From Ectobacillus panaciterrae DSM 19096 (GTDB lineage Bacteria > Bacillota > Bacilli > Bacillales > Bacillaceae_G): a stretch of DNA of 33,051 nucleotides. The number at the start of each line of letters is the position of its first letter. The stretch's first letter is position 1. The notes beneath the pieces were generated by a model. That model saw only the letters and a program-made list of their open reading frames with translations, was not told where the DNA came from and did not search any database. Positions 15,946-24,360 of the stretch are shown piece by piece. Location of the stretch: assembly GCF_000430785.1 (NCBI RefSeq), contig NZ_AUMR01000058.1, positions 1 through 33,051 on the forward strand. The letters run 5' to 3'. Both the position numbers and the translations under genes were made by a program.

Positions 15946-17046
15946 ATGAAGGTATTGCATATGAACGCCGGAGCGGAAGAAGGCGGCGGAAAGACGCATA
16001 TTGTTTCCCTTCTTTCTCAATTTCCGAAGCAGGAGGTTGAATTGGCGGTATTTGAAGAAGGAGCAATCGCTAGGGAAGCGCGAAATCTTGGCATACGGGT
16101 GCATGTGCTTTCGCAAAGCTCCCGTTATGATATATCTATTTTGTCCAAGCTCATTCGCTTCATCAATACGGAACAATTCGATGTCGTCCATACGCACGGA
16201 GCGCGAGCGAATTTTTTCTTGTCTCTTATCAAGAGCCGCATTCACGCGAAATGGGTCACTACGATTCATAGCGACCCGACTCTTGATTTTATGAAGCGTG
16301 GTGTAAAAGGTTGGCTGTTCACAAAGCTTAACCTTCGTTCCTTTGGTAAGGTCGATTTGTTTTTTGCGATTACGGAGCGATTCAAGCGGAATCTGACGAA
16401 TCTCGGTATACCCGAAGAAAAGGTTCAGGTTATTTATAATGGAATAAACTATGATAAAGAGCCGGCAGCTCCTTATAATAAAAAAGAGATGTTTGGGATT
16501 AAAGACAGCTTTACCGTTGTTCAGGTGGCGCGTCTTCATCCTGTAAAAGGCCATGAGGTATTATTTGAAGCTTTGCAAAAGGTGAAGATTCCTTCACTGA
16601 AAGTTTTGCTTGTAGGAGATGGACCGATTGAAGCGGAGCTGAAAGCGAAAGTGAAGAATCTCGGCCTATCTGACAATGTGTTGTTCTTGGGGCATCGTAA
16701 GGATGCAGATAAGCTCTATGCTTCTTCCGATTTGAGTCTGCTTACTTCTTACAGCGAAAGCTTTCCGCTCGTGCTGCTGGAATCGGCAAATCAACATGTT
16801 CCGTTTATCGCGACAGATGTGGGCGATATGCATAAGCTTATCCCAGATCCATCCTTTGGTTGGGTAATCCCGACAAAGGATTCTGATGCTTTGGCAAAGG
16901 TGTTGGAGGAAGCATACGCAAAATGGAAGAGCGGCGAGCTGAAGCAGATGGGAGAGCGCATTTATCATCATGCCTCTGCTCATTTTTCACTGCAAAAGCT
17001 ATACGAAGATACGTATAAAGGATACGAAACAGTGGCAGCAAGGTAA
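15946..17046 (+). CDS. Glycosyltransferase family 4
   Basis: A 366-residue GT-B retaining glycosyltransferase. The N-terminal start VLHMNAGAEEGGGKTHI is the acceptor-side glycine loop. VVQVARLHPVKGHEVLFEAL (near 188-207), LLVGDGP and SYSESFPLVLLESANQHVPF (near 267-286; the E-x7-E motif) form the nucleotide-sugar site. It is predicted to act at the inner face of the membrane in assembly of a surface glycan. The ribosome binding site is TAAGGAGG. It is followed after 33 nt by tagA, probably in one transcript. Confidence 0.85.
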   Translation: MKVLHMNAGAEEGGGKTHIVSLLSQFPKQEVELAVFEEGAIAREARNLGIRVHVLSQSSRYDISILSKLIRFINTEQFDVVHTHGARANFFLSLIKSRIHAKWVTTIHSDPTLDFMKRGVKGWLFTKLNLRSFGKVDLFFAITERFKRNLTNLGIPEEKVQVIYNGINYDKEPAAPYNKKEMFGIKDSFTVVQVARLHPVKGHEVLFEALQKVKIPSLKVLLVGDGPIEAELKAKVKNLGLSDNVLFLGHRKDADKLYASSDLSLLTSYSESFPLVLLESANQHVPFIATDVGDMHKLIPDPSFGWVIPTKDSDALAKVLEEAYAKWKSGELKQMGERIYHHASAHFSLQKLYEDTYKGYETVAAR

Positions 17047-17079
17047 TGTCTGCAGTTTGAAACAGAAAGGATTATGTAT

Positions 17080-17826
17080 ATGACGATACAAATGGTCGAT
17101 ATATTAGGCGTCCCCTTTTCTTCCATGACGATGGAGGAAACCCTTTCCTATATAACAAAGCAACTGCACGATCGCGAGACGGTTTTTCATATTGTAACTG
17201 CAAACCCGGAAATCGTGATGTGCGCCAGAAAGGATCCGGGCTTTGAAAAAGTATTGAAGCAAGCGGATTTAATTACGCCGGACGGCATCGGCGTCGTAAA
17301 AGCGAGCGGACTGTTAGGTCAGCCCATCAAGGAACGTGTTGCGGGATTCGATATGATGAACCAATGGCTGGCGCAGCTTTCCGAGGCAGGAAAGCCGGTC
17401 TCCGTGTATTTGCTCGGGGCAAAGCCTCATGTAGTGGAAGGGGCGGCTCGTACAATCGCTTCTTATCCGGGAGTAACAGTCGCCGGATATCATCATGGTT
17501 ACTTTAAGAAAGAAGAAGAAGCTGCGATTGTTGAGCAAATCCAAAAGGCGCAGCCTGATATCCTTCTTGTCGCGCTCGGTTTCCCAAGGCAGGAGGAATT
17601 CATCCAAGCTTATAAGCATGAGCTTCGTGCGAAGGTGGCAGTCGGTGTCGGCGGCAGCTTTGATGTGTGGGCAGGAGAAGTGAAGCGTGCGCCGAAGTGG
17701 ATTCAATCCATCCATCTCGAATGGTTTTACCGATTATGCTCCAATCCGTCCCGCTGGCGCCGTCAGCTTGTATTGGCGGAGTTTTTAAAAGAAGTACTTC
17801 GTGAGCGAAAAACAGTGAAATCTTAA
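17080..17826 (+). CDS. tagA: WecB/TagA/CpsF family N-acetylmannosaminyltransferase
   Basis: A 248-residue GT26 enzyme. In Bacillus, TagA adds ManNAc to undecaprenyl-diphosphate-GlcNAc, making the linkage unit on which wall teichoic acid or related secondary wall polymers are built. Visible family motifs are TANPEIVMCARKDP, ADLITPDGIGVV, LLGAKPHVVEGA, LVALGFPRQEEFI and VGVGGSFDVWAGEVKRAP, plus the C-terminal EWFYRLCSNPSRWRRQ. The second in-frame ATG was chosen because AAAGG is 9 nt upstream of it but only 3 nt from the first (17074). It follows the GT4 gene closely and is closed by a terminator. Whether the polymer is teichoic or pyruvylated wall polysaccharide is not decided by the sequence. 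Confidence 0.85.
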   Translation: MTIQMVDILGVPFSSMTMEETLSYITKQLHDRETVFHIVTANPEIVMCARKDPGFEKVLKQADLITPDGIGVVKASGLLGQPIKERVAGFDMMNQWLAQLSEAGKPVSVYLLGAKPHVVEGAARTIASYPGVTVAGYHHGYFKKEEEAAIVEQIQKAQPDILLVALGFPRQEEFIQAYKHELRAKVAVGVGGSFDVWAGEVKRAPKWIQSIHLEWFYRLCSNPSRWRRQLVLAEFLKEVLRERKTVKS

Positions 17827-17828
17827 AG

Positions 17829-17866
17829 AAACGAGCAGCTCTTTACAAGGAGTTGCTCGTTTTGTA
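17829..17866 (+). terminator. Terminator of tagA
   Basis: AAACGAGCAGCTC and GAGTTGCTCGTTT form a 13-bp stem (one G:U) around TTTACAAG, followed by TTGTATTTC. Confidence 0.9.
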
Positions 17867-17949
17867 TTTCAGAAGCTGGATATATAATTTATAATGGATT
17901 TACAAGATCTGGGGATTTGGAAAGGAGCAATGTTTACATTTAATTTTTA

Positions 17950-17963
17950 GGAAAGCGCTATAT
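17950..17963 (+). promoter_or_regulatory. Possible cre-like (CcpA) site upstream of the GntR gene
   Basis: GGAAAGCGCTATAT agrees with the catabolite-response consensus TGWAARCGYTWWCA at 11 of 14 positions. It lies within 70 nt of the regulator start. Such partial matches occur by chance, so this is only a candidate. Confidence 0.25.
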
Positions 17964-18016
17964 GTTGTGATATGATAAAAAGACAAGTATGTATGAAGGA
18001 GTGCCGTATACATAAT

Positions 18017-18694
18017 ATGAACAAACGAAAATCAATGGAACAGGTTGTTTATGAAACGATAAAAACGGCGATATTGGCGCGCAAAATTGCACCGGGGACG
18101 CAATTGGTGGAAACGATGATTGCAGAAAAGCTGCAGGTGAGCCGAACTCCGATTCGAAATGCAATTAAGAAGCTTCAGGAAGAGGGGCTTGTCATTATGG
18201 TTCCAAACCGCGGAGCTTTCGTTATGCAGCCGACCCGGGAAGAAATTATGCAAGCGTTTGAATTCAGGACGGAACTGGAATGTATTGCGGTGCCATATGC
18301 ATTTAAGCACATTACAGAGCAAGACATTCAAGCGCTGCGGCAAATGATTGCACAAGAGATGGATGCTTATAAGGAGAAGGATATCCTAAAATATATCCGC
18401 ATTAATAAAGAGTTCCATTCATTTTTAGCGCGAAAGACAAAAAACAAATTTCTCATTGAATCGGTAGAAACCCTGTTAAGGAAAATCAATATTTATCTCA
18501 TTTTGTACGGTGTATTTTATTATGTGAACTTAAATGAATTAACGAACTTACAGGATCATGAGAAGATGATTGATCTTATTGAGCGCAGAGAGGCAGAACA
18601 GCTGCAACAATTGATTCGTGAGCACTTGTATACAAGTTTGCGTGATTTAGAAATCAATAAACTGCAATATCAAGAGCTTGAAGATGTTTTGTAA
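18017..18694 (+). CDS. GntR family regulator, FadR/FCD subgroup
   Basis: A 225-residue transcription factor. The N-terminal winged helix spans about residues 5-72, with the recognition region VSRTPIRNAIKKLQEEGLV and wing VPNRGAFV. The C-terminal all-helical FCD ligand domain carries candidate metal/ligand residues in EFRTELE, NKEFHSFLA and DHEKMIDLI...REH. FCD regulators sense small carboxylic acids or sugar acids. The start is uncertain: ATG codons at 17972 and 17993 are in frame, and GAAGGAG at 17995 is rather far from the chosen ATG, where family similarity begins. niaP follows, but a terminator intervenes, so control of niaP is possible but unproven. Confidence 0.8.
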   Translation: MNKRKSMEQVVYETIKTAILARKIAPGTQLVETMIAEKLQVSRTPIRNAIKKLQEEGLVIMVPNRGAFVMQPTREEIMQAFEFRTELECIAVPYAFKHITEQDIQALRQMIAQEMDAYKEKDILKYIRINKEFHSFLARKTKNKFLIESVETLLRKINIYLILYGVFYYVNLNELTNLQDHEKMIDLIERREAEQLQQLIREHLYTSLRDLEINKLQYQELEDVL

Positions 18695-18724
18695 AAAGGC
18701 AGCTGAAAAAGCTGTCTTTTTTAA
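18693..18724 (+). terminator. Terminator of the GntR gene
   Basis: AAAAAGGCAGCT and AGCTGTCTTTTT form a 12-bp stem around GAAAA, overlapping the stop codon. Confidence 0.9.
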
Positions 18725-18818
18725 TTTGCAGGAAAGCAGAGTGAAAACAATTGTACTAAAAAAGCCGTTCTATGCAGAATGCTATTGGTAGAAAGAAATG
18801 ATGTAAAGGAGATTACAT

Positions 18819-20018
18819 ATGAATAAGGAAACAATGGTCTCAAATCGTAAGCTGCTTGGAATTGCGGGGCTTGGATGGCTGTTTGATGCTATGGATGTAG
18901 GTTTGCTCTCCTTTGTAATTGCAGCCTTGCAAAAGGATTGGAATTTGACCGTACAGCAGATGGGCTGGATCGGAAGCGTAAACTCTATCGGTATGGCTGT
19001 CGGAGCGCTTGTATTCGGCTTACTGGCGGATAAAGCCGGCCGAAAATTGGTATTTATCATTACATTATTGCTGTTTTCTGTCGGCAGCGGCTTATCTGCA
19101 TTGGCACCAACGCTTACGGTGTTCCTCATCCTTCGCTTTTTTATCGGAATGGGGCTTGGCGGAGAATTACCGGTTGCGTCCACGCTTGTATCAGAAAGCG
19201 TAGATGCGAAGAAGCGCGGGAGAGTCGTGGTGTTGTTAGAAAGCTTTTGGGCAGGCGGATGGCTGATTGCCGCATTAATTTCTTACTTTGTTATCCCAAA
19301 TTACGGCTGGCAGGCTGCAATGATTTTAAGTGCAATTCCTGCATTCTATGCTTTATATTTGCGTTGGAGCCTTCCTGATTCTCCGCGCTTTCAGCCGACT
19401 GTAAAGGAACAGTCTGTGTTTGAAAAAATCAAAACTGTTTGGTCCTCTGCCTATGCGCGTCCGACCATTATGCTTTGGGTGCTTTGGTTTTGCGTTGTAT
19501 TTTCGTATTACGGCATGTTTCTATGGCTGCCAAGTGTAATGGTACTGAAGGGCTTTAGTCTTATTAAAAGCTTTAAGTATGTATTGATTATGACATTGGC
19601 GCAGCTGCCGGGTTACTTTACAGCAGCGTGGCTGATTGAAAGAGCGGGAAGAAAATTTGTTTTAATTACCTATTTGATCGGCACGGCTATAAGCGCTTAT
19701 TTCTTTGGCGCAGCTAGTGCGCTGCCGACGCTTATTGCATCCGGCATTTTCTTATCCTTCTTTAACCTTGGCGCATGGGGCGCGCTGTATGCTTACACGC
19801 CAGAGCAGTACCCGACTGCAGTACGGGGAACTGGTGCAGGAATGGCAGCTTCCTTCGGGCGCGTCGGCGGTATTTTAGGCCCGTTATTTGTCGGTTACCT
19901 CGTTGCTCAAAAAACGGCAATTTCTTCTATTTTCTCTATCTTTTGTATAGCGATTATCATCGGTGCATTAGCGGTTTTCTTTTTTGGAAAAGAAACAAAA
20001 CAAAAAGAATTGGCATAA
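18819..20018 (+). CDS. niaP: Niacin/nicotinate MFS transporter NiaP
   Basis: A 399-residue major facilitator with twelve predicted helices. It closely resembles Bacillus NiaP (YceI): RKLLGIAGLGWLFDAMDVGL at the N-terminus (D and R-type motif of aromatic-acid carriers), GLLADKAGRK as the loop 2-3 signature, FFIGMGLGGELPVASTLVSE, and AYTPEQYPTAVRGTG late in the protein. NiaP imports nicotinate/nicotinamide for NAD salvage. The ribosome binding site AAAGGAG is at good distance. In B. subtilis the gene is repressed by NiaR; no NiaR operator was recognised here. A palindromic terminator follows. Confidence 0.88.
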   Translation: MNKETMVSNRKLLGIAGLGWLFDAMDVGLLSFVIAALQKDWNLTVQQMGWIGSVNSIGMAVGALVFGLLADKAGRKLVFIITLLLFSVGSGLSALAPTLTVFLILRFFIGMGLGGELPVASTLVSESVDAKKRGRVVVLLESFWAGGWLIAALISYFVIPNYGWQAAMILSAIPAFYALYLRWSLPDSPRFQPTVKEQSVFEKIKTVWSSAYARPTIMLWVLWFCVVFSYYGMFLWLPSVMVLKGFSLIKSFKYVLIMTLAQLPGYFTAAWLIERAGRKFVLITYLIGTAISAYFFGAASALPTLIASGIFLSFFNLGAWGALYAYTPEQYPTAVRGTGAGMAASFGRVGGILGPLFVGYLVAQKTAISSIFSIFCIAIIIGALAVFFFGKETKQKELA

Positions 20019-20044
20019 AGGGAGCGGCAGCGCTCCCTTTATTA
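20016..20044 (+). terminator. Terminator of niaP
   Basis: TAAAGGGAGCG and CGCTCCCTTTA form an 11-bp perfect stem around GCAG, starting at the stop codon. Confidence 0.9.
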
Positions 20045-20178
20045 AAAAGAAAAGTATAAAATTCTGTGCTCTTTCCATGCTTCCCTTCTGTTCGCAGTAT
20101 GCAATAAAAAACCAAGCTTATGTGCCTGGTGAACAGACATAGAGGGGCTACTGTACTCTGCGCCCATTTAAAAAGGAT

Positions 20179-20207
20179 TTGACGTTTGGTTCTTATTCGT
20201 ATATAAA
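20179..20207 (+). promoter_or_regulatory. Sigma-A type promoter for the LytTR regulator
   Basis: TTGACG and TATAAA are separated by exactly 17 bp, a near-consensus vegetative promoter. The start codon is about 100 nt downstream. The rest of the 20045-20312 gap shows nothing else. Confidence 0.75.
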
Positions 20208-20312
20208 TACAAGAAAAGGTGCATTTTTTGTATGTTAGAAAAGGAATTTGTCATTTTAGGTCGAATGTATTAAGTAGTGTTGTCATCATGGAAAGGATTG
20301 GGTGGTCAGGAG

Positions 20313-21026
20313 ATGAAAATCTTAATTGTCAGTGAAGAAGCAGAGCATCGGAATGAAATCCAGCATGCATTCAGACAAGGAGAAGTAAAAGCAGAGTTTC
20401 TAGAAGCGCAATTAGGGTTAGAAGCTATAAAGATGGCCAAGCGGCATGAACCGGATTTTTTATTTGTGGATGTTCACCTTTCAGGCGAAAGCGGATTGGA
20501 AATAGCGGAATTGTTATATCAATTAGACTTGCGAACAGAACTGATTCTTATGGGAAAAGAAGCTGCGTATGCAGTAGAGGCATTTCGTTTGCGCGCCTTT
20601 TATTATTTGCTGCAGCCGTTTCAGCAAGATGATTTGGAGTATCTTGTTTATTTAATGCAAAAAGAACATCGCAATCGGCGCAATACTCTTGGCCATAAGC
20701 TTCCCATTGAGTGTCAGGAAGGCATTTCTTATATATCTCCAAAAGAAATCGTATATGTAAGCAAAAATAAAGAAAATAAGACCGTTTCCATTTATACCAC
20801 AGAAGAACATTATATCTCCACATATACGTTACAGGAGCTTGAACAAAAACTCATCGCGTATCATTTCCTTCGCGTGCACAAAAGCTATTTAATTAATTTG
20901 CTGTATGTAAAATCACTCAAGCCGTATTATAACGGTACCTATAACTTATATGTAGAACAATACAACGAACCAATCCCGGTAAGCCGCAATTATGTGAAGA
21001 GCTTGCGGCACAGATTGGAGATTTAA
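20313..21026 (+). CDS. LytTR response regulator with degenerate receiver
   Basis: A 237-residue protein with an N-terminal receiver-like domain (about 1-120) and a C-terminal LytTR DNA-binding domain (about 137-237, with YISPKEIVYV, FLRVHKSYLINLLYV and IPVSRNYVKSLR). In the receiver, the phospho-acceptor Asp53 remains (FVDVHLSG), but the usual Lys is Gln in YYLLQPF and the Thr/Ser position reads LMGKEAA. The acidic pair is SEE instead of DDE. No histidine kinase is adjacent. cstA follows in the same direction after about 120 bp, so it is the probable target, as in the E. coli BtsR/YjiY pairing. ATG 20313 was chosen because REC homology starts there; GGTGG lies 7 nt upstream. Confidence 0.85.
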   Translation: MKILIVSEEAEHRNEIQHAFRQGEVKAEFLEAQLGLEAIKMAKRHEPDFLFVDVHLSGESGLEIAELLYQLDLRTELILMGKEAAYAVEAFRLRAFYYLLQPFQQDDLEYLVYLMQKEHRNRRNTLGHKLPIECQEGISYISPKEIVYVSKNKENKTVSIYTTEEHYISTYTLQELEQKLIAYHFLRVHKSYLINLLYVKSLKPYYNGTYNLYVEQYNEPIPVSRNYVKSLRHRLEI

Positions 21027-21060
21027 CAGGTCATGAAATTCTTCAGACATGTTACTGCAT

Positions 21061-21115
21061 AATAAACTCATCATAAGGGTAAGTTTATTTAATAATTCTG
21101 AAAATTTAGTATAAT
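21061..21115 (+). promoter_or_regulatory. cstA promoter with inverted repeat
   Basis: TATAAT at 21110-21115 is a perfect -10 box, but no good -35 is present. Instead an inverted repeat, AATAAACT (21061-21068) and AGTTTATT (21082-21089), overlaps and precedes the -35 position. This layout suits an activator-dependent promoter; the adjacent LytTR protein is the natural candidate. The inference is from position only. Confidence 0.5.
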
Positions 21116-21147
21116 TCCCCTAAGAAACATTTAGGGGGGAAGCTTAT

Positions 21148-23223
21148 TTGAAGAGTTTTAAATCTATTTTATTGTGGGGAGTCATTTCTGCGCTTGGAGC
21201 AGCTGGATTTGCTGTACTCGCATTGAATCGCGGGGAAACGATTAATGCAATTTGGCTTTTGGTAGCAGCAGTATCTGTATATGCTGTTGCGTATCGCTTC
21301 TACAGTAAATTTATCGCGCAAAAGGTATTCCAGTTGGATGATAACCGCAAAACACCTGCGGAGCTGTTAAATGACGGAAAGGATTATGTTCCGACAAACA
21401 AATGGGTATTATTCGGTCATCACTTTGCGGCAATTGCCGGTGCAGGTCCGCTTGTAGGACCGATTTTGGCAGCGCAGATGGGATATTTGCCGGGAACGAT
21501 TTGGATTGTAGTTGGTGTAGTATTGGCTGGCGCGGTACAAGACTTTGTTATTCTATTTGCATCAACGCGCCGCAACGGCAAATCGCTTGGGGAAATGATT
21601 AAAGAAGAAATCGGACCTGTTACGGGCCTTATCGCAATGGTCGGCATTTTAGGAATCATGATTATTTTATTAGCGGTATTGGCCCTCGTTGTAGTAAAAG
21701 CTCTTGTGGGAAGCCCTTGGGGTATGTTCACAATCGCAGCTACAATCCCGATTGCTGTTTTTATGGGACTGTACATGCGCTATATCCGCCCGGGACGTGT
21801 AGGAGAAGCCTCTTTGATCGGCGTTGTGCTTCTTTTGCTTTCCATCATGGCCGGACAATATGTGGCGGAAGATCCAGCATTGGCAAAAATGTTTACGTTT
21901 ACAGGCGAAACAATCGCTCTCATGATGATCGCATACGGCTTTATCGCCTCCGCTTTACCGGTCTGGCTGTTACTTGCGCCTCGTGATTATTTAAGCACCT
22001 TCTTGAAAGTCGGTACGATCGTGGGATTGGCACTCGGTATCCTCATCGTGGCGCCGGACCTGCAAATGCCTGCAATCTCTAAATTTGTGGACGGAACAGG
22101 CCCTGTATTCGCAGGAAACCTCTTCCCGTTCTTATTTATTACCATCGCGTGCGGTGCCGTATCGGGATTCCATGCATTGGTATCATCCGGTACAACACCG
22201 AAAATGATGGAACGCGAGCTGCATGCCCGTCCGATTGGTTATGGCGCGATGCTAGTGGAATCCTTCGTTGCGATTATGGCACTGATCGCCGCGTGCGTAT
22301 TGACGCCTGGCACATACTTTGCCATTAACAGCGCTCCCGCTGTAATCGGCACTGATGCGGTACAAGCAGCCAAAACAATCGGCACCTGGGGCTTTACTGT
22401 TGCGCCGGACGACCTGAAAACACTCGCAAGCGATGTAGGGGAGCAAACGATCTTGTCCCGTACGGGCGGAGCGCCTACACTTGCGATCGGTATGGCATTC
22501 ATTTTCTCTAAAGTCATCGGCGGAAAGGCTTTGATGGCGTTCTGGTATCACTTTGCGATTTTGTTCGAAGCGCTGTTTATTCTGACGACAATCGATGCGG
22601 GAACACGTGTCGGCCGCTTTATGATTCAAGATATTATGGGCAATATTTATAAGCCGCTTGGCAAAACGGATTCTACTTTATCCAACGTAATTGCGACAAC
22701 TCTTTGTGTATTAGGATGGGGCTACTTCCTGTATCAAGGTGTAATCGATCCGCTCGGCGGCATCAATACATTATGGCCGTTGTTCGGTATCGCAAACCAA
22801 ATGCTGGCAGGAATCGCGCTTCTTCTTGGCACAACGATTTTGTTCAAAATGGGTAAAAAAGCTTACGTATGGGTAACGCTTCTTCCGACAACGTGGATTC
22901 TCATTGTAACGATGACGGCCGGCTATCAAAAGCTGTTCCACGAAAATCCGAAGATAGGATTTCTTTCTCACGCGAAGGTATTCCAAAAGGCGTTGGACGG
23001 CGGAAAAGTGCTTGCGCCGGCGAAGAACGTGGATCAAATGAAGCAAATCATCACAAACGATTACGTGGATGCGGCATTGTGTACAGTCTTCATGCTTGTC
23101 GTATTGGCTGTATTTGTTTCGGCGGTAAGGATTTGGATAAGGGTGCTGCAAAACAAAGCTGTAGAGCTGAAGGAAGCTCCTTACGTGCCTCGTGATGAAG
23201 AGGATGTCCGCAACTATGCGTGA
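21148..23223 (+). CDS. cstA: CstA family peptide/pyruvate transporter
   Basis: A 691-residue membrane protein with about sixteen helices. It shows the family signature FGHHFAAIAGAGPLVGPILA near residues 90-110, GCGAVSGFHALVSSGTTPKM near 332-352 and TTIDAGTRVGRF near 482. CstA proteins import peptides during carbon starvation, and the YjiY/BtsT branch imports pyruvate; which applies here is open. The start is a TTG eight nt behind AGGGGGG; no better in-frame ATG precedes the first helix. The 3' end overlaps the small YbdD-like gene, the conserved CstA-YbdD pairing. Upstream is the LytTR regulator. Confidence 0.9.
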   Translation: MKSFKSILLWGVISALGAAGFAVLALNRGETINAIWLLVAAVSVYAVAYRFYSKFIAQKVFQLDDNRKTPAELLNDGKDYVPTNKWVLFGHHFAAIAGAGPLVGPILAAQMGYLPGTIWIVVGVVLAGAVQDFVILFASTRRNGKSLGEMIKEEIGPVTGLIAMVGILGIMIILLAVLALVVVKALVGSPWGMFTIAATIPIAVFMGLYMRYIRPGRVGEASLIGVVLLLLSIMAGQYVAEDPALAKMFTFTGETIALMMIAYGFIASALPVWLLLAPRDYLSTFLKVGTIVGLALGILIVAPDLQMPAISKFVDGTGPVFAGNLFPFLFITIACGAVSGFHALVSSGTTPKMMERELHARPIGYGAMLVESFVAIMALIAACVLTPGTYFAINSAPAVIGTDAVQAAKTIGTWGFTVAPDDLKTLASDVGEQTILSRTGGAPTLAIGMAFIFSKVIGGKALMAFWYHFAILFEALFILTTIDAGTRVGRFMIQDIMGNIYKPLGKTDSTLSNVIATTLCVLGWGYFLYQGVIDPLGGINTLWPLFGIANQMLAGIALLLGTTILFKMGKKAYVWVTLLPTTWILIVTMTAGYQKLFHENPKIGFLSHAKVFQKALDGGKVLAPAKNVDQMKQIITNDYVDAALCTVFMLVVLAVFVSAVRIWIRVLQNKAVELKEAPYVPRDEEDVRNYA

Positions 23224-23419
23224 GCTCCTTGCGAATATTCTGAAGCACCGTCGTGAATTTATCAGCTTATTGGTTGGTGTTCCAAGTTATGAAAAATATG
23301 TGCAGCACATGAAAGAGCGTTATCCAGGAGAACCGATTTTATCGGAAAAAGCGTTTTTCGCTGATGTACAAAAAGCTAAATTTGATGCGAAAGAGGGAAA
23401 GATATCCCGCTGTTGCTGA
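23216..23419 (+). CDS. YbdD/YjiX family small protein
   Basis: A 67-residue protein with the family core VGVPSYEKYVQHMKERYPGE, then EKAFFADVQKAKFD and the terminal RCC. YbdD/YjiX proteins are almost always encoded directly behind cstA-type genes and are needed with them in enterobacteria; the mechanism is unclear. Some relatives carry selenocysteine near the C-terminal cysteine pair; here both codons are ordinary TGT/TGC. The start is uncertain among four nearby codons (23192, 23195, 23204, 23216). The last gives the usual family length, and GAAGAGG precedes it. Translation is probably coupled to cstA. Confidence 0.85.
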   Translation: MRELLANILKHRREFISLLVGVPSYEKYVQHMKERYPGEPILSEKAFFADVQKAKFDAKEGKISRCC

Positions 23420-23423
23420 ATAC

Positions 23424-23460
23424 AAAATCCGGTTCCCGAGGGCCGGATTTTTTGTTTTTT
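23424..23460 (+). terminator. Terminator of the cstA-ybdD operon
   Basis: AAAATCCGG and CCGGATTTT form a strong stem around TTCCCGAGGG, followed by TTGTTTTTTT. Confidence 0.9.
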
Positions 23461-23541
23461 TATCATAAATTAGGCGAGAATACCCCCACTTCAAGCGTGT
23501 AAATGGTGTAGTGTAACGGTAAGTGGGGGAGGTTCATTTTA
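23458..23541 (+). mobile_element. IS200/IS605-like mini-element, copy 1
   Basis: A roughly 80-bp unit from TTTATCATAAATTAGGCGAG to GGAGGTTCAT. Its heart is a 9-bp perfect stem CCCCCACTT / AAGTGGGGG enclosing CAAGCGTGTAAATGG and AACGGT. The same unit recurs at 25782, and a diverged form with compensated stem occurs beside tnpB at 32256. The shape resembles right ends of IS200/IS605-type elements, but there is no transposase. It sits directly on the T-tract of the cstA terminator. Confidence 0.6.
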
Positions 23542-24092
23542 AATCACTAGCGTTGTATTTGTGTAATTGCAATATTCTGATATTTAAAAGGGTATAAAAA
23601 AATCCTTTATAATGGTTGTACAGGTGGTTTCCTGTCTAAATCTAAAATAAAGGATAAATCTATGGACAAGCATACACTAATTTCGTCATTTGGTAATCTT
23701 GCATCTTTTTCATTACTAAAAGATAGTTCCATCTTAAAAGATTCCATGGTTTTAGTGGGGGACAACGCAAAATCGTATGGAAAATGTTCTTCGTTTAATT
23801 GAAACGGCTGATTTGGATGGAAAGTCTTTCGCTGTATAAAAATACCAAATGGGTAGAGACCACCTTTTGAATGGTTGTTCTCTTTTTTGGATTAGTGAGC
23901 ATAAAAATGTATCCTGAATAATTCGTCAATTTATGTTTACCAGTTTTATACAACGCTACTGATTTTAAATATAAGAAATATCGCAGGTGCATTTTTAGAA
24001 TGAAAATTAAAAATTAAAAAGTAGAAATTATATATAAGTAAGGTATAATAAGGAAGGTGTTCAAAAATTTGTAAAATATATATTTTTTGTAT
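23542..24092. other. Intergenic stretch, AT-rich, no sure gene
   Basis: Holds an inverted pair AATCCTTTAT / ATAAAGGAT around 23600-23657 and the small frame described separately. The remainder to the type A repeat at 24093 is AT-rich with nothing recognisable. Confidence 0.5.
23662..23802 (+). CDS. Possible small ORF, perhaps frameshifted
   Basis: A 46-codon frame (MDKHTLISSFGNLASFSLLK...) follows AAAGGA at good spacing. At a G5 run (23757-23761) the loss of one G would extend it to 58 residues, ending ENVLRLIETADLDGKSFAV at 23839, which looks more protein-like than the actual tail. I do not recognise the family. It may be a decayed small gene or chance. Confidence 0.25.
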   Translation: MDKHTLISSFGNLASFSLLKDSSILKDSMVLVGDNAKSYGKCSSFN

Positions 24093-24277
24093 TATATACA
24101 AGTGAATAAAAAACCGTCTATTTATAGCGGGGAGAGAGCATCCGGCGACGTGCAGAAGCGGTCAAACCTTTGTAGCGGTTCATGCAAGGGTAAAGCAGAG
24201 AGAAGAAGCATACCATACTCCCTTTTCGTTGCACATAGCACATGGACATATAGAAATTATAATTTTTTTATATATAG
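24093..24277 (+). repeat. Type A dispersed repeat, copy 3
   Basis: Begins TATATACAAGTGAATAAA and contains the complete core GAGAGCATCCGGCGACGTGC, GAAGCGGTCAAACC and CATGCAAGGGTAAA. CCTTTG / CAAGGG keeps the short hairpin by a G:U pair, and GGGGAG near the left can pair with CTCCC near the right. It ends GGACATATAGAAATTATAA plus a T-run. About 80 bp of AT-rich sequence separates it from the next type B copy. Confidence 0.85.
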
Positions 24278-24360
24278 ATAAGTGTATGAGATGAGAATTT
24301 TTTCTATTATTTTACAGTATCTTTTATTGCATCATAAAAATTTATATAACCGAATTTATT

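Noticed and set aside
24087-24281. 64-codon open frame, with similar ones at 31332 and 31348
   Set aside because: They are chance frames across type A repeats; the predicted peptides are not conserved between copies.
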